From Wenzhouxiangella sediminis (GTDB taxonomy: Bacteria > Pseudomonadota > Gammaproteobacteria > Xanthomonadales > Wenzhouxiangellaceae): DNA of 64,000 nucleotides. Shown here piece after piece: positions 18,629 through 28,223 of this stretch (positions are counted from its first letter, which is position 1; the number at the start of each line of letters is the position of its first letter). Where the stretch lies: the NCBI RefSeq assembly GCF_003410055.1, contig NZ_QUZK01000041.1, positions 41,001 to 105,000 on the forward strand. Reading direction: 5' to 3'. Position numbers and translations under genes: made by a program. The notes under the pieces were generated by a model. That model was given only the letters and a program-made list of their open reading frames with translations, was not told the DNA's origin and did not search any database.

Positions 18629-19492
18629 ATGAGCGGATCAAGAGAAATCGTCGGTCAGATCAAGAGCGTGAAGAACACGCGCAAGGTCACCAGTGCGCTC
18701 GAGATGGTCTCGGCCAGCAAGATCCGAAAGGCCCAGGATCGCATGGAGGCCTCGCGGCCCTATGCGCGAATGATGCGCCAGGTGATTGGTCACCTCGCCC
18801 ATGCCAACCCAGAGTATCGCCATCCATTCACCGTCGAGCGAGAGAATGTCAAGCGAGTGGCGTATGTGGTGATCGCGACCGACCGTGGTCTCTGCGGTGG
18901 TTTGAACACCAACCTGTTCCGCACCCTGCTGAGTGAGTTCCGGCGGTGGCAGGAACAGGGCGTTGAAGTGACCACCGTACTGATCGGCCGGAAGGCTTCG
19001 CAGTTTTTCCGTCGATTGAAGATCGACGTTTCCGCTGCAACCCAGGATCTCGGTGAGAGGCCGCGACTGGAAGACCTGATCGGATCGATCAAGGTTGTGC
19101 TCGACGGCTACAAGGAAGGCGAAATTGATCAGGTCTTCCTCTGTTATAACGATTTCATCAATACGATGACGCAGAGGGCGACAGCCGAGCAGGTCCTGCC
19201 GCTGCCGCCGACCGAGGACGAGCCCATGTTGCAGTACTGGGACTACCTCTACGAGCCCGACGCCGAGCAACTGCTCGACGATGTGCTTACGCGTTATGTG
19301 GAATCGCTGATCTACCAGGCGGCGCTGGAAAACGTGGCCAGTGAGCAGGCCGCCCGCATGGTTGCCATGAAGAGCGCTTCGGACAACGCCAGCGACCTGA
19401 TCGACGACCTGCAGCTGGCCTACAACAAGGCCCGCCAGGCCTCGATTACGCAGGAAATTTCCGAGATTGTCAGCGGCGCCGCCGCGGTCTGA
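18629..19492 (+). CDS. atpG: F1Fo ATP synthase subunit gamma
   Basis: Central-shaft subunit that rotates within the alpha/beta hexamer. The N-terminal helix [20 protein letters not shown], the central [14 protein letters not shown] block and the C-terminal helix [20 protein letters not shown] followed by [19 protein letters not shown] are all present. 287 residues. The central part has visibly more AT-rich codons than atpA and atpD, but there is no sign of a frameshift or replacement. Confidence 0.96.
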   Translation: MSGSREIVGQIKSVKNTRKVTSALEMVSASKIRKAQDRMEASRPYARMMRQVIGHLAHANPEYRHPFTVERENVKRVAYVVIATDRGLCGGLNTNLFRTLLSEFRRWQEQGVEVTTVLIGRKASQFFRRLKIDVSAATQDLGERPRLEDLIGSIKVVLDGYKEGEIDQVFLCYNDFINTMTQRATAEQVLPLPPTEDEPMLQYWDYLYEPDAEQLLDDVLTRYVESLIYQAALENVASEQAARMVAMKSASDNASDLIDDLQLAYNKARQASITQEISEIVSGAAAV

Positions 19493-19563
19493 TCGACCGC
19501 TCGCGCCTGAAACGAATTGAAAAACCGGCTGCGGACGGACGTTTGCCGCCAAACCAACACTGA

Positions 19564-20964
<1,401 letters not shown>

Positions 20965-21024
20965 TCGACCGCGCCCAATCGCAACTCGCCCACGTGCAAT
21001 CGCCGGGTACGGAGTAGTTAAGGA

Positions 21025-21450
21025 ATGGCATCGACAATTCATTGCGACATCGTCAGCGCCGAGGCCGAGATCTTCTCGGGCGAGGCCGCCATGGTCGTGG
21101 TCACCGGCGAGGAGGGTGAACTCGGCATCGCGCCGCGGCACGCCCCGCTGCTGACCCGGCTCAAGCCCGGCCAGGTGCGCGTCATGCTGCCCGAGGGCGG
21201 CGAGGAGTTCTACTACATCTCCGGCGGGCTGCTGGAAGTGCAGCCGCACGTGGTCACCGTCCTGTCGGACACGGCCGCGCGCGCCAGCGACCTGGACGAA
21301 GCCGCCGCCGTCAAGGCCAAGGAAGAAGCTGAACGGGCGCTTGCCGACCGCTCTGCCGACATGGAAGTGGCCCAGGCCCAGGCCCAGCTGGCCGAGGCCA
21401 TGGCGCAGCTGGCTGCCCTCGAGCGCCTTAGGAAGTCACTGAAGCGTTGA
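21025..21450 (+). CDS. atpC: F1Fo ATP synthase subunit epsilon
   Basis: Regulatory epsilon subunit at the foot of the central shaft. An N-terminal beta-sandwich ([39 protein letters not shown]) is followed by two C-terminal helices ([20 protein letters not shown] and [18 protein letters not shown]) that in other bacteria inhibit hydrolysis. 141 residues. Last gene of the operon, followed 44 bp later by a strong terminator. Confidence 0.96.
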   Translation: MASTIHCDIVSAEAEIFSGEAAMVVVTGEEGELGIAPRHAPLLTRLKPGQVRVMLPEGGEEFYYISGGLLEVQPHVVTVLSDTAARASDLDEAAAVKAKEEAERALADRSADMEVAQAQAQLAEAMAQLAALERLRKSLKR

Positions 21451-21493
21451 CCGAAGTCGGCCGCGACCGGCGGCCCCGATCGCATCGTTCGAG

Positions 21494-21523
21494 AATGCCC
21501 CGGCCAGTCCGGGGCATTTTTTT
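21494..21523 (+). terminator. Rho-independent terminator of the atp operon
   Basis: A perfect ten-base stem AATGCCCCGG / CCGGGGCATT around the loop CCAGT continues into a run of seven T (21517-21523). It lies 44 bp after the atpC stop. Confidence 0.92.
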
Positions 21524-21586
21524 GCCTTGATGCGGTCTATAAGGAAAATCTGGTATCGTGAAACGACAAAAGGGAAGGAGAAGGCC

Positions 21587-22000
21587 ATGGCAACACACAC
21601 CCGTGTGCTCATGATCATGGTATTCGTCATCGGGGTAGCGGGCTGCGGCGGCGGAGACGCCCTGCCCGACAACGAGCGTCTTCTGAACGCTTTCCAACAG
21701 GGGCGGACAGGAGTCTGGGTCAGCGGCCACGGCACCGTGGCACAGCTGATCGGCGACGTAACCATTGCGGGCGAAGCCCATCAACGAGTCGTCGTGAATG
21801 TCGACGACAGCCTGGACCTGATCGTCAGGCATTCCGTCGAAGCCTCCGAACGGGTTCCGTTTGCCCAGGGCGACCCAGTCGCCTTTCAGGGTCGCTACGA
21901 ATGGAACGGTCGAGGCGGGGTTCTGGGCTATACGCACCATGATCCCGAACAGCCCGGCGAGGGCGGCTGGATCCGCCACGACGGAACGACCTACGACTAG
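21587..22000 (+). CDS. DUF3465 family lipoprotein
   Basis: A 137-residue lipoprotein with lipobox VAGC (cysteine at residue 20). The rest follows the DUF3465 pattern: NERLLNAFQQGRTGVWVSGH with GTVAQLIGDV, HQRVVVNVDDSLDLIVRH, VPFAQGDPVAFQGRYEWN, GYTHHDPEQPGEGGWIRH and GTTYD at the C-terminus. The function of the family is unknown; the fold is probably a small OB-like barrel. ATG 21587 is chosen over 21527 because GGAAGGAGAAGG lies directly upstream and the lipoprotein signal then starts correctly. It stands alone after the atp terminator. Confidence 0.85.
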   Translation: MATHTRVLMIMVFVIGVAGCGGGDALPDNERLLNAFQQGRTGVWVSGHGTVAQLIGDVTIAGEAHQRVVVNVDDSLDLIVRHSVEASERVPFAQGDPVAFQGRYEWNGRGGVLGYTHHDPEQPGEGGWIRHDGTTYD

Positions 22001-22061
22001 AGCCGGTACCGTACGGGGTCGCCCGAGCCCGGCGCGGGACCGCGACCGGGTTCTCCCGCTG

Positions 22062-22748
22062 TCAGGGCGAGTCACCGCTGTAGCGCTGCGGTTCGGCGCC
22101 TTCCACGTCGCCGATCTCGGCGCTGTCGTGAACGAAAAGATTCACCGGGCGCTCGAAAACGAGCGGGCCGTCGACCTTGCTGTCCGCGCCGATGACGACG
22201 CGGACGGGATCATGCTCGCCGAACGAGAAGCCCTGGGGCTTGGCCACTTTGAGGCGGCCCTTGACGTGGCTCCCTTCGAGAATCTCGATGTTTCCATTCG
22301 TCGTTCCGATCGCCGAGGCTTCCGCGCCGGTCAGCTTGATCCGGCCGTTGACCGTCGACACCGTGCCCTCGGCCACCGCGCCGGATTCGAGGTTGATGCT
22401 GCCGTTGACCGTGCTGACCGACCCGGCGACCCGGCTTCGCTCTCCGACAGACACCCGGCCGTTGACGTTTTCCAGGGTGCCGTTGACCACGATTGCCTCG
22501 GCCAGGCTGATGCTGCCATTGACGGCACTCAGCTCGCCGACGACCGAATTCGCGCCGACCTCGACCGACCCGTTCACCGACGAGACCTCGCCGTTGACCT
22601 GACAGTCGCTGCCGATGCTGATCGAGCCGTTCACCACCGAGATGTCGTCATCGTGGACCGAGCCGTCGGCCAGGGAAAAGTCTCCCACGACCGAACCGCA
22701 GCCGGCCAGCAGGAGGAGGGCAAACAGGACTAGGAAAGTGCGCTTCAT
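22062..22748 (-). CDS. Repeat-containing lipoprotein, probable short beta-helix
   Basis: A 228-residue lipoprotein (lipobox LAGC, cysteine 17). After the signal, six or so repeats of 18-19 residues, each beginning VNGS or VNGR (for example VNGSINLESGAVAEGTVST), fill about residues 35-150, then a less regular C-terminal part. The regular spacing suggests a parallel beta-helix of the kind seen in bactofilin-like or polymer-forming proteins, here exported. The start at 22748 is supported by GAGGAG eight bases upstream. Function not recognised. It is the last gene of its strand before ttcA and may stand alone. Confidence 0.75.
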   Translation of the reverse strand: MKRTFLVLFALLLLAGCGSVVGDFSLADGSVHDDDISVVNGSISIGSDCQVNGEVSSVNGSVEVGANSVVGELSAVNGSISLAEAIVVNGTLENVNGRVSVGERSRVAGSVSTVNGSINLESGAVAEGTVSTVNGRIKLTGAEASAIGTTNGNIEILEGSHVKGRLKVAKPQGFSFGEHDPVRVVIGADSKVDGPLVFERPVNLFVHDSAEIGDVEGAEPQRYSGDSP

Positions 22749-22824
22749 GGCTTGGACTCCTCGAAATGGGGCGACAAAAGGTTCATGATGCACCCGGCCA
22801 GCCCGGCCGCGCCAGTGTCTTAAG

Positions 22825-23673
22825 TCACGAGCGATCCAGCGCCAGGCCGGCGAAATCGAACAGTTCCCGGTCGCATAGTTGCGAGGGGGCCACGTTTCCC
22901 AGTGCCCGGAAAATCGACATCTTCCGGCCCGGCTGGGCTCGTTCCCACTCGGCGAGCATGCGTTTGATGTTCTGACGCTCGAGGTTGGGCTGACTGCCGC
23001 AGAGATTGCAGGGAATGATGGGGTAGCGCCGCAACTCCGCCAGGCGCTCCAGGTCCTTTTCGAGACAGTAGGCGAGGGGTCGGATGACGATGTTCTGCCC
23101 GTCGTCGCTCAACAACTTCGGCGGCATGCCCTTGAGTGCGGCACCGTGAAAGAGGTTGAGGAAGAAGGTTTCGACGATGTCGTCGAGGTGGTGCCCCAGT
23201 GCAATCTTGGTCAGGCCGTTTTCCCGCGCATACTCGTAGAGCGTGCCGCGCCGCATTCGGGAGCACAGCCCGCAGGTCGTCTTGCCCTCCGGCACCACGC
23301 GCTTGACCACCGAATAGGTGTCCTTCTCGATGACGTGGTAGTCCACGCCGAGCGACTCCAGGTACTCTGGCAGCACGTGTTCGGGAAACCCGGGCTGCTT
23401 CTGATCGAGGTTGACGGCCACCAGGTCGAACTTGATCGGCGCGGCCTGCTTGAGCCCGAGCAGCAGGTCGAGCATGGCGTAGGAGTCCTTACCCCCGGAC
23501 AGGCAGACCATGATCCGATCGCCGGGCTCGATCATGTTGTAGTCCGTTACCGCCTGCCCGACCTGGCGGCGCAGGCGCTTGATCAGCTTGTTGGTGTTAT
23601 ATTGCTGCTTGCGCGACTTCTCGTCGCTCGGCTGATCCTCGACGACGGTCAGCGGCAGGGTGGCGCGGTTCAT
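22825..23673 (-). CDS. ttcA: tRNA 2-thiocytidine biosynthesis protein TtcA
   Basis: Iron-sulfur enzyme that thiolates cytidine 32 of certain tRNAs. The PP-loop ATPase motif SGGKDS is at residues 59-64; the cluster-binding cysteines are in [10 protein letters not shown] and [31 protein letters not shown] is the conserved central block. 282 residues. Divergent from the DUF465 gene with 44 bp between starts. Confidence 0.96.
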   Translation of the reverse strand: MNRATLPLTVVEDQPSDEKSRKQQYNTNKLIKRLRRQVGQAVTDYNMIEPGDRIMVCLSGGKDSYAMLDLLLGLKQAAPIKFDLVAVNLDQKQPGFPEHVLPEYLESLGVDYHVIEKDTYSVVKRVVPEGKTTCGLCSRMRRGTLYEYARENGLTKIALGHHLDDIVETFFLNLFHGAALKGMPPKLLSDDGQNIVIRPLAYCLEKDLERLAELRRYPIIPCNLCGSQPNLERQNIKRMLAEWERAQPGRKMSIFRALGNVAPSQLCDRELFDFAGLALDRS

Positions 23674-23717
23674 GGCTGCGCTCCGAGTGTTTCCAAACCC
23701 CTCATTCTAGCGGCAAA

Positions 23718-23921
23718 GTGACCGAAGACCTCGCCGAAATCACCGCCCGCCTGCACGAGCTCCGCGAAGAGCATCGCGATCTCGACCAGGCCATCGAGCG
23801 CATGGCCGACAATCCGGCCGTTGACCAGCTTCAGCTGCGCCGCCTCAAGAAGCGCAAATTGCGCCTGCGGGACCAGATTGCCTGGTACGAGAGTCGGCTG
23901 ATTCCGGACCTCGACGCCTAG
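23718..23921 (+). CDS. DUF465 (YdcH-like) small coiled-coil protein
   Basis: A 67-residue, highly charged helical protein: ARLHELREEHRDLDQAIERM, a short break DNPAVDQL and then QLRRLKKRKLRLRDQIAWYE. This two-helix pattern is that of the DUF465/YdcH family, whose role is unknown. GTG start at 23718. Divergent from ttcA and convergent with plsB; a GC-rich hairpin (23923-23941) without a T-run lies just after its stop. Confidence 0.8.
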   Translation: MTEDLAEITARLHELREEHRDLDQAIERMADNPAVDQLQLRRLKKRKLRLRDQIAWYESRLIPDLDA

Positions 23922-23947
23922 CGGCGGCTGCGCCGCCGCCAGCCGGC

Positions 23948-26455
23948 TCAGCTCTCCTCCCCGGTCAACTCGAGCAGCTCCGGCGTCACCTGGATGATGG
24001 TGTGCCGAATCTCCTTGCTCAGTACCAGCTTGGCGTCCCGGGCAAAGGTCTCGAGCTGCTTCCCGAAGACCAGGCAGCTGTCCTCGTCCCGGGACAGGAA
24101 GCCGCTTTCGAACATCGCCTCGATGAACTGCCGGAACAGGGTCCGGTCGTAGAACTCCGGTGCTTCGAATTCGTGCAGCAGGGAAATCCGCTGGGCGGCG
24201 AGGATGCAAAGCTGTTCGAGCTGGCGGCGGTTGAGCTTGCCGGAGCCGTTCTTGACCAGTACTGCCATGGTGATGAAGTAACGCTCGAACGTTTGCAGCA
24301 GGGAGCCGCCGAGCAGGCGCAGGTAGTAGCTTTCGTCGCTGCCGCCGGGTGCGCGCTGCAGGACGTCGCCGGAGGCGCGCAGCAGCTCGAGCTCGATCAG
24401 GGAGTCGATACAGCGCTCGACCACGCCGTCCAGCTCTTCGTCCGACCAGGGCAGGAAGAGCTCACGCTGCAGGAACGGGTAGACCGTGCGGCTGAGGTTG
24501 CGCAACCGCGAGCGGCGAACCCGCTGTGTGTTGAGAAAGCAGCAGGCGATCCAGGCGGTAACCGCGAGGAGGTGCGCGGTGTTGTTTCGGAAATAGGTCA
24601 GCAGCACCGCGCGTGTGGCGTCGGTGCGGATGATGTTGCCCAGGCGGTGCTCCTGGCGTTCGACGATGCCCAGCTCCAGCCCGTACTCCACGACCTGCCC
24701 TGGTGTCATGCGCGTGATGGTGATGCGATCGGAATAGCTGCTCAGACGCACTACGTTCTTGAGCACGCCGATCATCTTCTCAAGGTCGTCCTCGTCGAGG
24801 GCGTGTTTGCGGCTGGCCAGCAGCGCCGTGGCCAGGAGGTTGACCGGGTTCACGTCGGCCGAGCGATTGATGTTGACCATGATGCGCTCGGACAGGTCGT
24901 CCACGACGTCGCCGAGCCAGGGCGGCTTGCTGCCGTTGTCGAGCTTCTCGCCGCGCCAGCCGGGATTGTGGTCGTCGAGCATGCTCTCGAGCTTGATGGG
25001 CTCGCCGAAGCTGACCGTCACCTCGCCGTAGTTCTTGCGCAGGATGTTGACCAGATTGCGGAAATCTGAAAGGGACTCCGGCTTTTTCTGCTGGCCCGAA
25101 AGCTCGGAAATGTAGGAGCTGCCCTCGGCCAGACGCTCGTACCCGATGTAGACCGGCTGGAATAGTAGCGGCCGCGAGGGATTGCGCAGGAACGCCCGCA
25201 CGGTGATCGAGAGCATGCCGCCCTTCGGTGGCAGCAGGCGGCCGGTACGCGAGCGGGTGCCTTCGATGAAATACTCCAGGGCCACGCCCCGGTCGAGGAT
25301 CAGCGTGACGTACTGGTTGAACACAGCCGCGTAGAGCGGCTGCGAGCGGAAGGAACGGCGCAGGAAGAACGCCCCGCCGCGGCGCAGCAGCGGGCCCACC
25401 AGGGGCATGTTGAGGTTCACGCCGGCGGCAATGTGCGGCGGAACGAATCCCCGGTGGTAAAGCAGGTAGGACAGCAGCATGTAGTCGATGTGGCTGCGAT
25501 GGCAGGGCACGTACACGATTTCGTGGCCCGCCTGCGCCTCGCGGAACTGGCTGAAATGGTGGACGACCACGCCCCGGTAGATGCGGCTCCAGAACCAGGT
25601 CAGCAGCAAGTCGGCGATTCGCACGAAGGCGTAGGAATAGTCGGCCGAGATCTCGCGGGCGTACTTGCGCGCGATCAGCTCGGCCTTGTCTTCGCTGATG
25701 TCGTCGCGACGGGCCTTGGCCGTGATGGCCTGCTGCACGGACTCTGAACGGATCACGCGCTCGACCAGCGTTCGCCGGTGCGAGCGGTCCGGGCCGATGG
25801 CTGCCGTGCGAACGCGCTTGAAGTGCACGCGCAGGACCCGGCTGATACGGCCCAGGGCCTGGGAACTGTCCTCCGTCTCGGCCAGTACTTCGCCCACGTC
25901 GACCGGCTTGCCGAACTGGACCATCGTGGCGCGGCCATTGATGACCGTCGAGAAAAGGCGGCGGATGCGGCCCGCGACGCCCCAGTTCTCGGAGAACAGG
26001 ATCTTGAAGATGCTGTCTTCCTTGTCGGGCGCGCGACCGATGAGCACGCTGACCGGCACGATCTGCACCTGCGCGATGTCGGTGGTATCGGCATGCCCCA
26101 GCAGTTGTCGCAGCATTTGCGAATGCCGGCGCCGCTGCAGCCGTCGGATGAAGACTCCGCCGTAGCGGCGCGAAGCCCCGTAGGATCGCGGCAGCATGCC
26201 CTCGCCCACCCGGAAGGCCTCGCCCGGTCGTGGCCAGCCCAGCTTGCGGCAGACTTCATCGACGATCAGCAGGGAGCTCAGGGCATAGGTGTCGAGCACG
26301 TAGAAGACCGGCCGCTCGGGATCGATGTCGAGTTCCGACAGGTCCTCGGGCAGCACGGTGGTGCGCACCCACCAGTGCAGTATGCGCCGGAGCAGGTTCA
26401 GCCAGGCGCCGTAGAGCCGGGCCGGCAGGCCGATTGAGGGGCTGGTTCGCTGCAT
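23948..26455 (-). CDS. plsB: Glycerol-3-phosphate 1-O-acyltransferase PlsB
   Basis: Inner-membrane enzyme that acylates sn-glycerol-3-phosphate at position 1, the first step of phospholipid synthesis. The acyltransferase motifs are present in order: YVPCHRSHIDYMLLSYLLYH (HX4D), GGAFFLRRSF, EYFIEGTRSRTGRLLPPKGG and FQPVYIGYERL. The C-terminal domain (YFRNNTAHLLAVTAWIACC, LFLPWSDEEL) matches the large PlsB type. About 835 residues. An ATG at 26491 would add twelve residues; neither start has a convincing ribosome-binding site, and 26455 aligns better with PlsB N-termini. Confidence 0.94.
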   Translation of the reverse strand: MQRTSPSIGLPARLYGAWLNLLRRILHWWVRTTVLPEDLSELDIDPERPVFYVLDTYALSSLLIVDEVCRKLGWPRPGEAFRVGEGMLPRSYGASRRYGGVFIRRLQRRRHSQMLRQLLGHADTTDIAQVQIVPVSVLIGRAPDKEDSIFKILFSENWGVAGRIRRLFSTVINGRATMVQFGKPVDVGEVLAETEDSSQALGRISRVLRVHFKRVRTAAIGPDRSHRRTLVERVIRSESVQQAITAKARRDDISEDKAELIARKYAREISADYSYAFVRIADLLLTWFWSRIYRGVVVHHFSQFREAQAGHEIVYVPCHRSHIDYMLLSYLLYHRGFVPPHIAAGVNLNMPLVGPLLRRGGAFFLRRSFRSQPLYAAVFNQYVTLILDRGVALEYFIEGTRSRTGRLLPPKGGMLSITVRAFLRNPSRPLLFQPVYIGYERLAEGSSYISELSGQQKKPESLSDFRNLVNILRKNYGEVTVSFGEPIKLESMLDDHNPGWRGEKLDNGSKPPWLGDVVDDLSERIMVNINRSADVNPVNLLATALLASRKHALDEDDLEKMIGVLKNVVRLSSYSDRITITRMTPGQVVEYGLELGIVERQEHRLGNIIRTDATRAVLLTYFRNNTAHLLAVTAWIACCFLNTQRVRRSRLRNLSRTVYPFLQRELFLPWSDEELDGVVERCIDSLIELELLRASGDVLQRAPGGSDESYYLRLLGGSLLQTFERYFITMAVLVKNGSGKLNRRQLEQLCILAAQRISLLHEFEAPEFYDRTLFRQFIEAMFESGFLSRDEDSCLVFGKQLETFARDAKLVLSKEIRHTIIQVTPELLELTGEES

Positions 26456-26515
26456 GACTGGGGTCGAGGTTCGGGGCGGCAAGTTTACCATCCGGGTCGG
26501 AGGGCCCTGCGCAAA

Positions 26516-26547
26516 GAAAAACCGGGCGCCCCTGCAGGGCGGCCCGG
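26516..26547 (-). terminator. Terminator downstream of pyrF (minus strand)
   Basis: Read on the minus strand, CCGGGC (26547-26542) pairs with GCCCGG (26527-26522), with an inner GCCC/GGGC extension, followed by five T (26521-26517). It lies between the pyrF stop and plsB. The rest of the 231-bp gap (26456-26686) is AT-richer near pyrF and shows no other gene. Confidence 0.65.
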
Positions 26548-26686
26548 AGAAGTCGGCAAAAGCCGATAGGACTGTATTGATTGTTGATCGCGGGGACGCG
26601 AACGAAACCTCGAATTCACCTCCCTCGACGCAAAATCATATACCAGGGCGGCTTATCTAATCAAGTTTTTCACGAAAGTTATATAA

Positions 26687-27403
26687 CTAACTGAAATAAC
26701 TAGCTATCTCTTCCTGTATGCCCGCCGCCGCGGCCGTCGGGTCGGCCGCATCGCGGATCGGGCGGCCGACCACGATGTAGTCGGCGCCGGCCGCGAAGGC
26801 GTCGTGTGCGCTGAGCGTGCGCTTTTGCTCGTCGCGGTTGGCCACCGGCCGGATGCCCGGGCAGACGGCGACCAGCCGGTCGTCGACCTCGCGTCGCAGT
26901 GCCGGAACTTCCAGGCCCGAGGAGATCACGCCGGTACAGCCGATCTCGAAGGCGCGCCTCGCGCGCGAGAGTACAAGCGACTCGACGTCGCACTGGAATC
27001 CCAGGTCGTCGAGGTCGCCCTGGTCCAGGCTGGTCAGGGCGGTGACGGCGAGGATCCCCATCTCGCCCCGGTTGGCGACCGCTTCGGCCAGCATGCCGTC
27101 GTTGCCGTGCACGGTCAGGAAGTCGACGTCGCGGCGCGCGAGCTGGGCTGTGGCGCGACCCACGGTGGGCGGGATATCGAACAGTTTGAGGTCGGCGAAG
27201 ACGCGCTTGCCGGCCTGCTTGAGTTCATCGGCCAGTTCGAAGTAGTGGCCGCTCAGGAAGAACTCCAGGCCGAGCTTGTAGAAGCGGACGTGTTCGCCCA
27301 GTTGCCGGATCAGGCCGCGCGCGCGGTCGATGTCGGGCACGTCGAGCGCGAAGATCAGGCGTTCGGCGTCGGGAATGTTGCGACGGTTCTCAGGCAGGCT
27401 CAT
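26687..27403 (-). CDS. pyrF: Orotidine-5'-phosphate decarboxylase
   Basis: Final enzyme of UMP synthesis. The active-site motif VFADLKLFDIPPTVGRA contains the catalytic Asp-Lys array, with LIFALDVPD at the N-terminus, DFLTVHGNDGM, and phosphate-binding PGIRP and YIVVGRPIRDA near the C-terminus. 238 residues. Its start overlaps the 3' end of the upstream hydrolase gene by 14 bases, placing it at the end of a minus-strand operon with the hydrolase and uvrD. Confidence 0.96.
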   Translation of the reverse strand: MSLPENRRNIPDAERLIFALDVPDIDRARGLIRQLGEHVRFYKLGLEFFLSGHYFELADELKQAGKRVFADLKLFDIPPTVGRATAQLARRDVDFLTVHGNDGMLAEAVANRGEMGILAVTALTSLDQGDLDDLGFQCDVESLVLSRARRAFEIGCTGVISSGLEVPALRREVDDRLVAVCPGIRPVANRDEQKRTLSAHDAFAAGADYIVVGRPIRDAADPTAAAAGIQEEIASYFS

Positions 27404-28223
27404 TGAAATGCTCCAGGATGCTCGGGGCGATGCGGTCGGGGTGCACCATGTGCAGGTGATGGCCGCCGGGGCAGCTCACCGTCTCGCGGCGATGGCGCAG
27501 CGCGGCCAGGCGCAGGCCGAACATGCGCGAATCCATCAGGCCGGTGCCTGCCTCGGAGTGGATGTTGAGGACCGGGCACTCGATGCCGGCGATCAGGTCG
27601 ATGACCTGGGGTTCGGTATAGCGATGGGCCGTGGGCCAGGTCAGCCGCAGGTCGTGGCCCCACTGCCAGCCGCCCTCGACCTCGACAAGCCCGCGCTCGG
27701 CCAGCAGGCGGGTCGACGCCTCGGTGAGGTCGCTGCCCTGGCGCCGCGCGGCGATCGCGTCCTCGCGCCGGGCGTGCACACGCCGCTCGCGCGGCTTCGA
27801 GCGCGCCACCGCCTTGCGCCAGCCCTCGGCCGTGCGGTCGGCCGGTGCCGACAAGGGGCCCAGTCCCTCGATGAGCGCCATCGACCGCACCCGTTGCGGT
27901 GCGGCGGCGGCCACCAGGGTCGACACCGCGCCGCCGAGCGAGTGTCCGAGCAGGTTCGCCCGTTCCCAGCCCAACGCATCGAGCACGGCCAGCACGTCGA
28001 AGGCATAGTCGTCGAAGTGATAGCGCGCGCCTTCGGGGCGGGGCGCGGAGCGGCCGTGCCCGGGAAAGTCGATGGCCACGAGGTCGAGCCCTTCGAGGTG
28101 CTCGGCCAGCGGGAGAAAGGAGTTGGCGTTGTCGAGCCAGCCGTGCAGGGCCAGCACCGGGATCTCGCCCGCGCGCTGCCGCAGCCCGGCGACCCGACCG
28201 TCGAGCAGCTCGACGGTCTCCAT
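27390..28223 (-). CDS. Alpha/beta-fold hydrolase
   Basis: A 277-residue alpha/beta hydrolase: VLALHGWLDNANSFLPLAEH carries the oxyanion-hole HG motif, LVAIDFPGHGRSAPRP the typical strand 4 region, and LLGHSLGGAVS the nucleophile elbow with serine. GHHLHMVHPD near the C-terminus supplies the catalytic histidine. The substrate is unknown. ATG 28223 overlaps the uvrD stop (TGATG), so it is translationally coupled to uvrD; the longer frame starting at 28265 would lie within uvrD. Confidence 0.88.
   Translation of the reverse strand: METVELLDGRVAGLRQRAGEIPVLALHGWLDNANSFLPLAEHLEGLDLVAIDFPGHGRSAPRPEGARYHFDDYAFDVLAVLDALGWERANLLGHSLGGAVSTLVAAAAPQRVRSMALIEGLGPLSAPADRTAEGWRKAVARSKPRERRVHARREDAIAARRQGSDLTEASTRLLAERGLVEVEGGWQWGHDLRLTWPTAHRYTEPQVIDLIAGIECPVLNIHSEAGTGLMDSRMFGLRLAALRHRRETVSCPGGHHLHMVHPDRIAPSILEHFNEPA

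Noticed and set aside
23923..23941. A terminator between the DUF465 gene and plsB
   Set aside because: The GC-rich hairpin has no T-run on either strand, and such palindromes are common by chance at this base composition.
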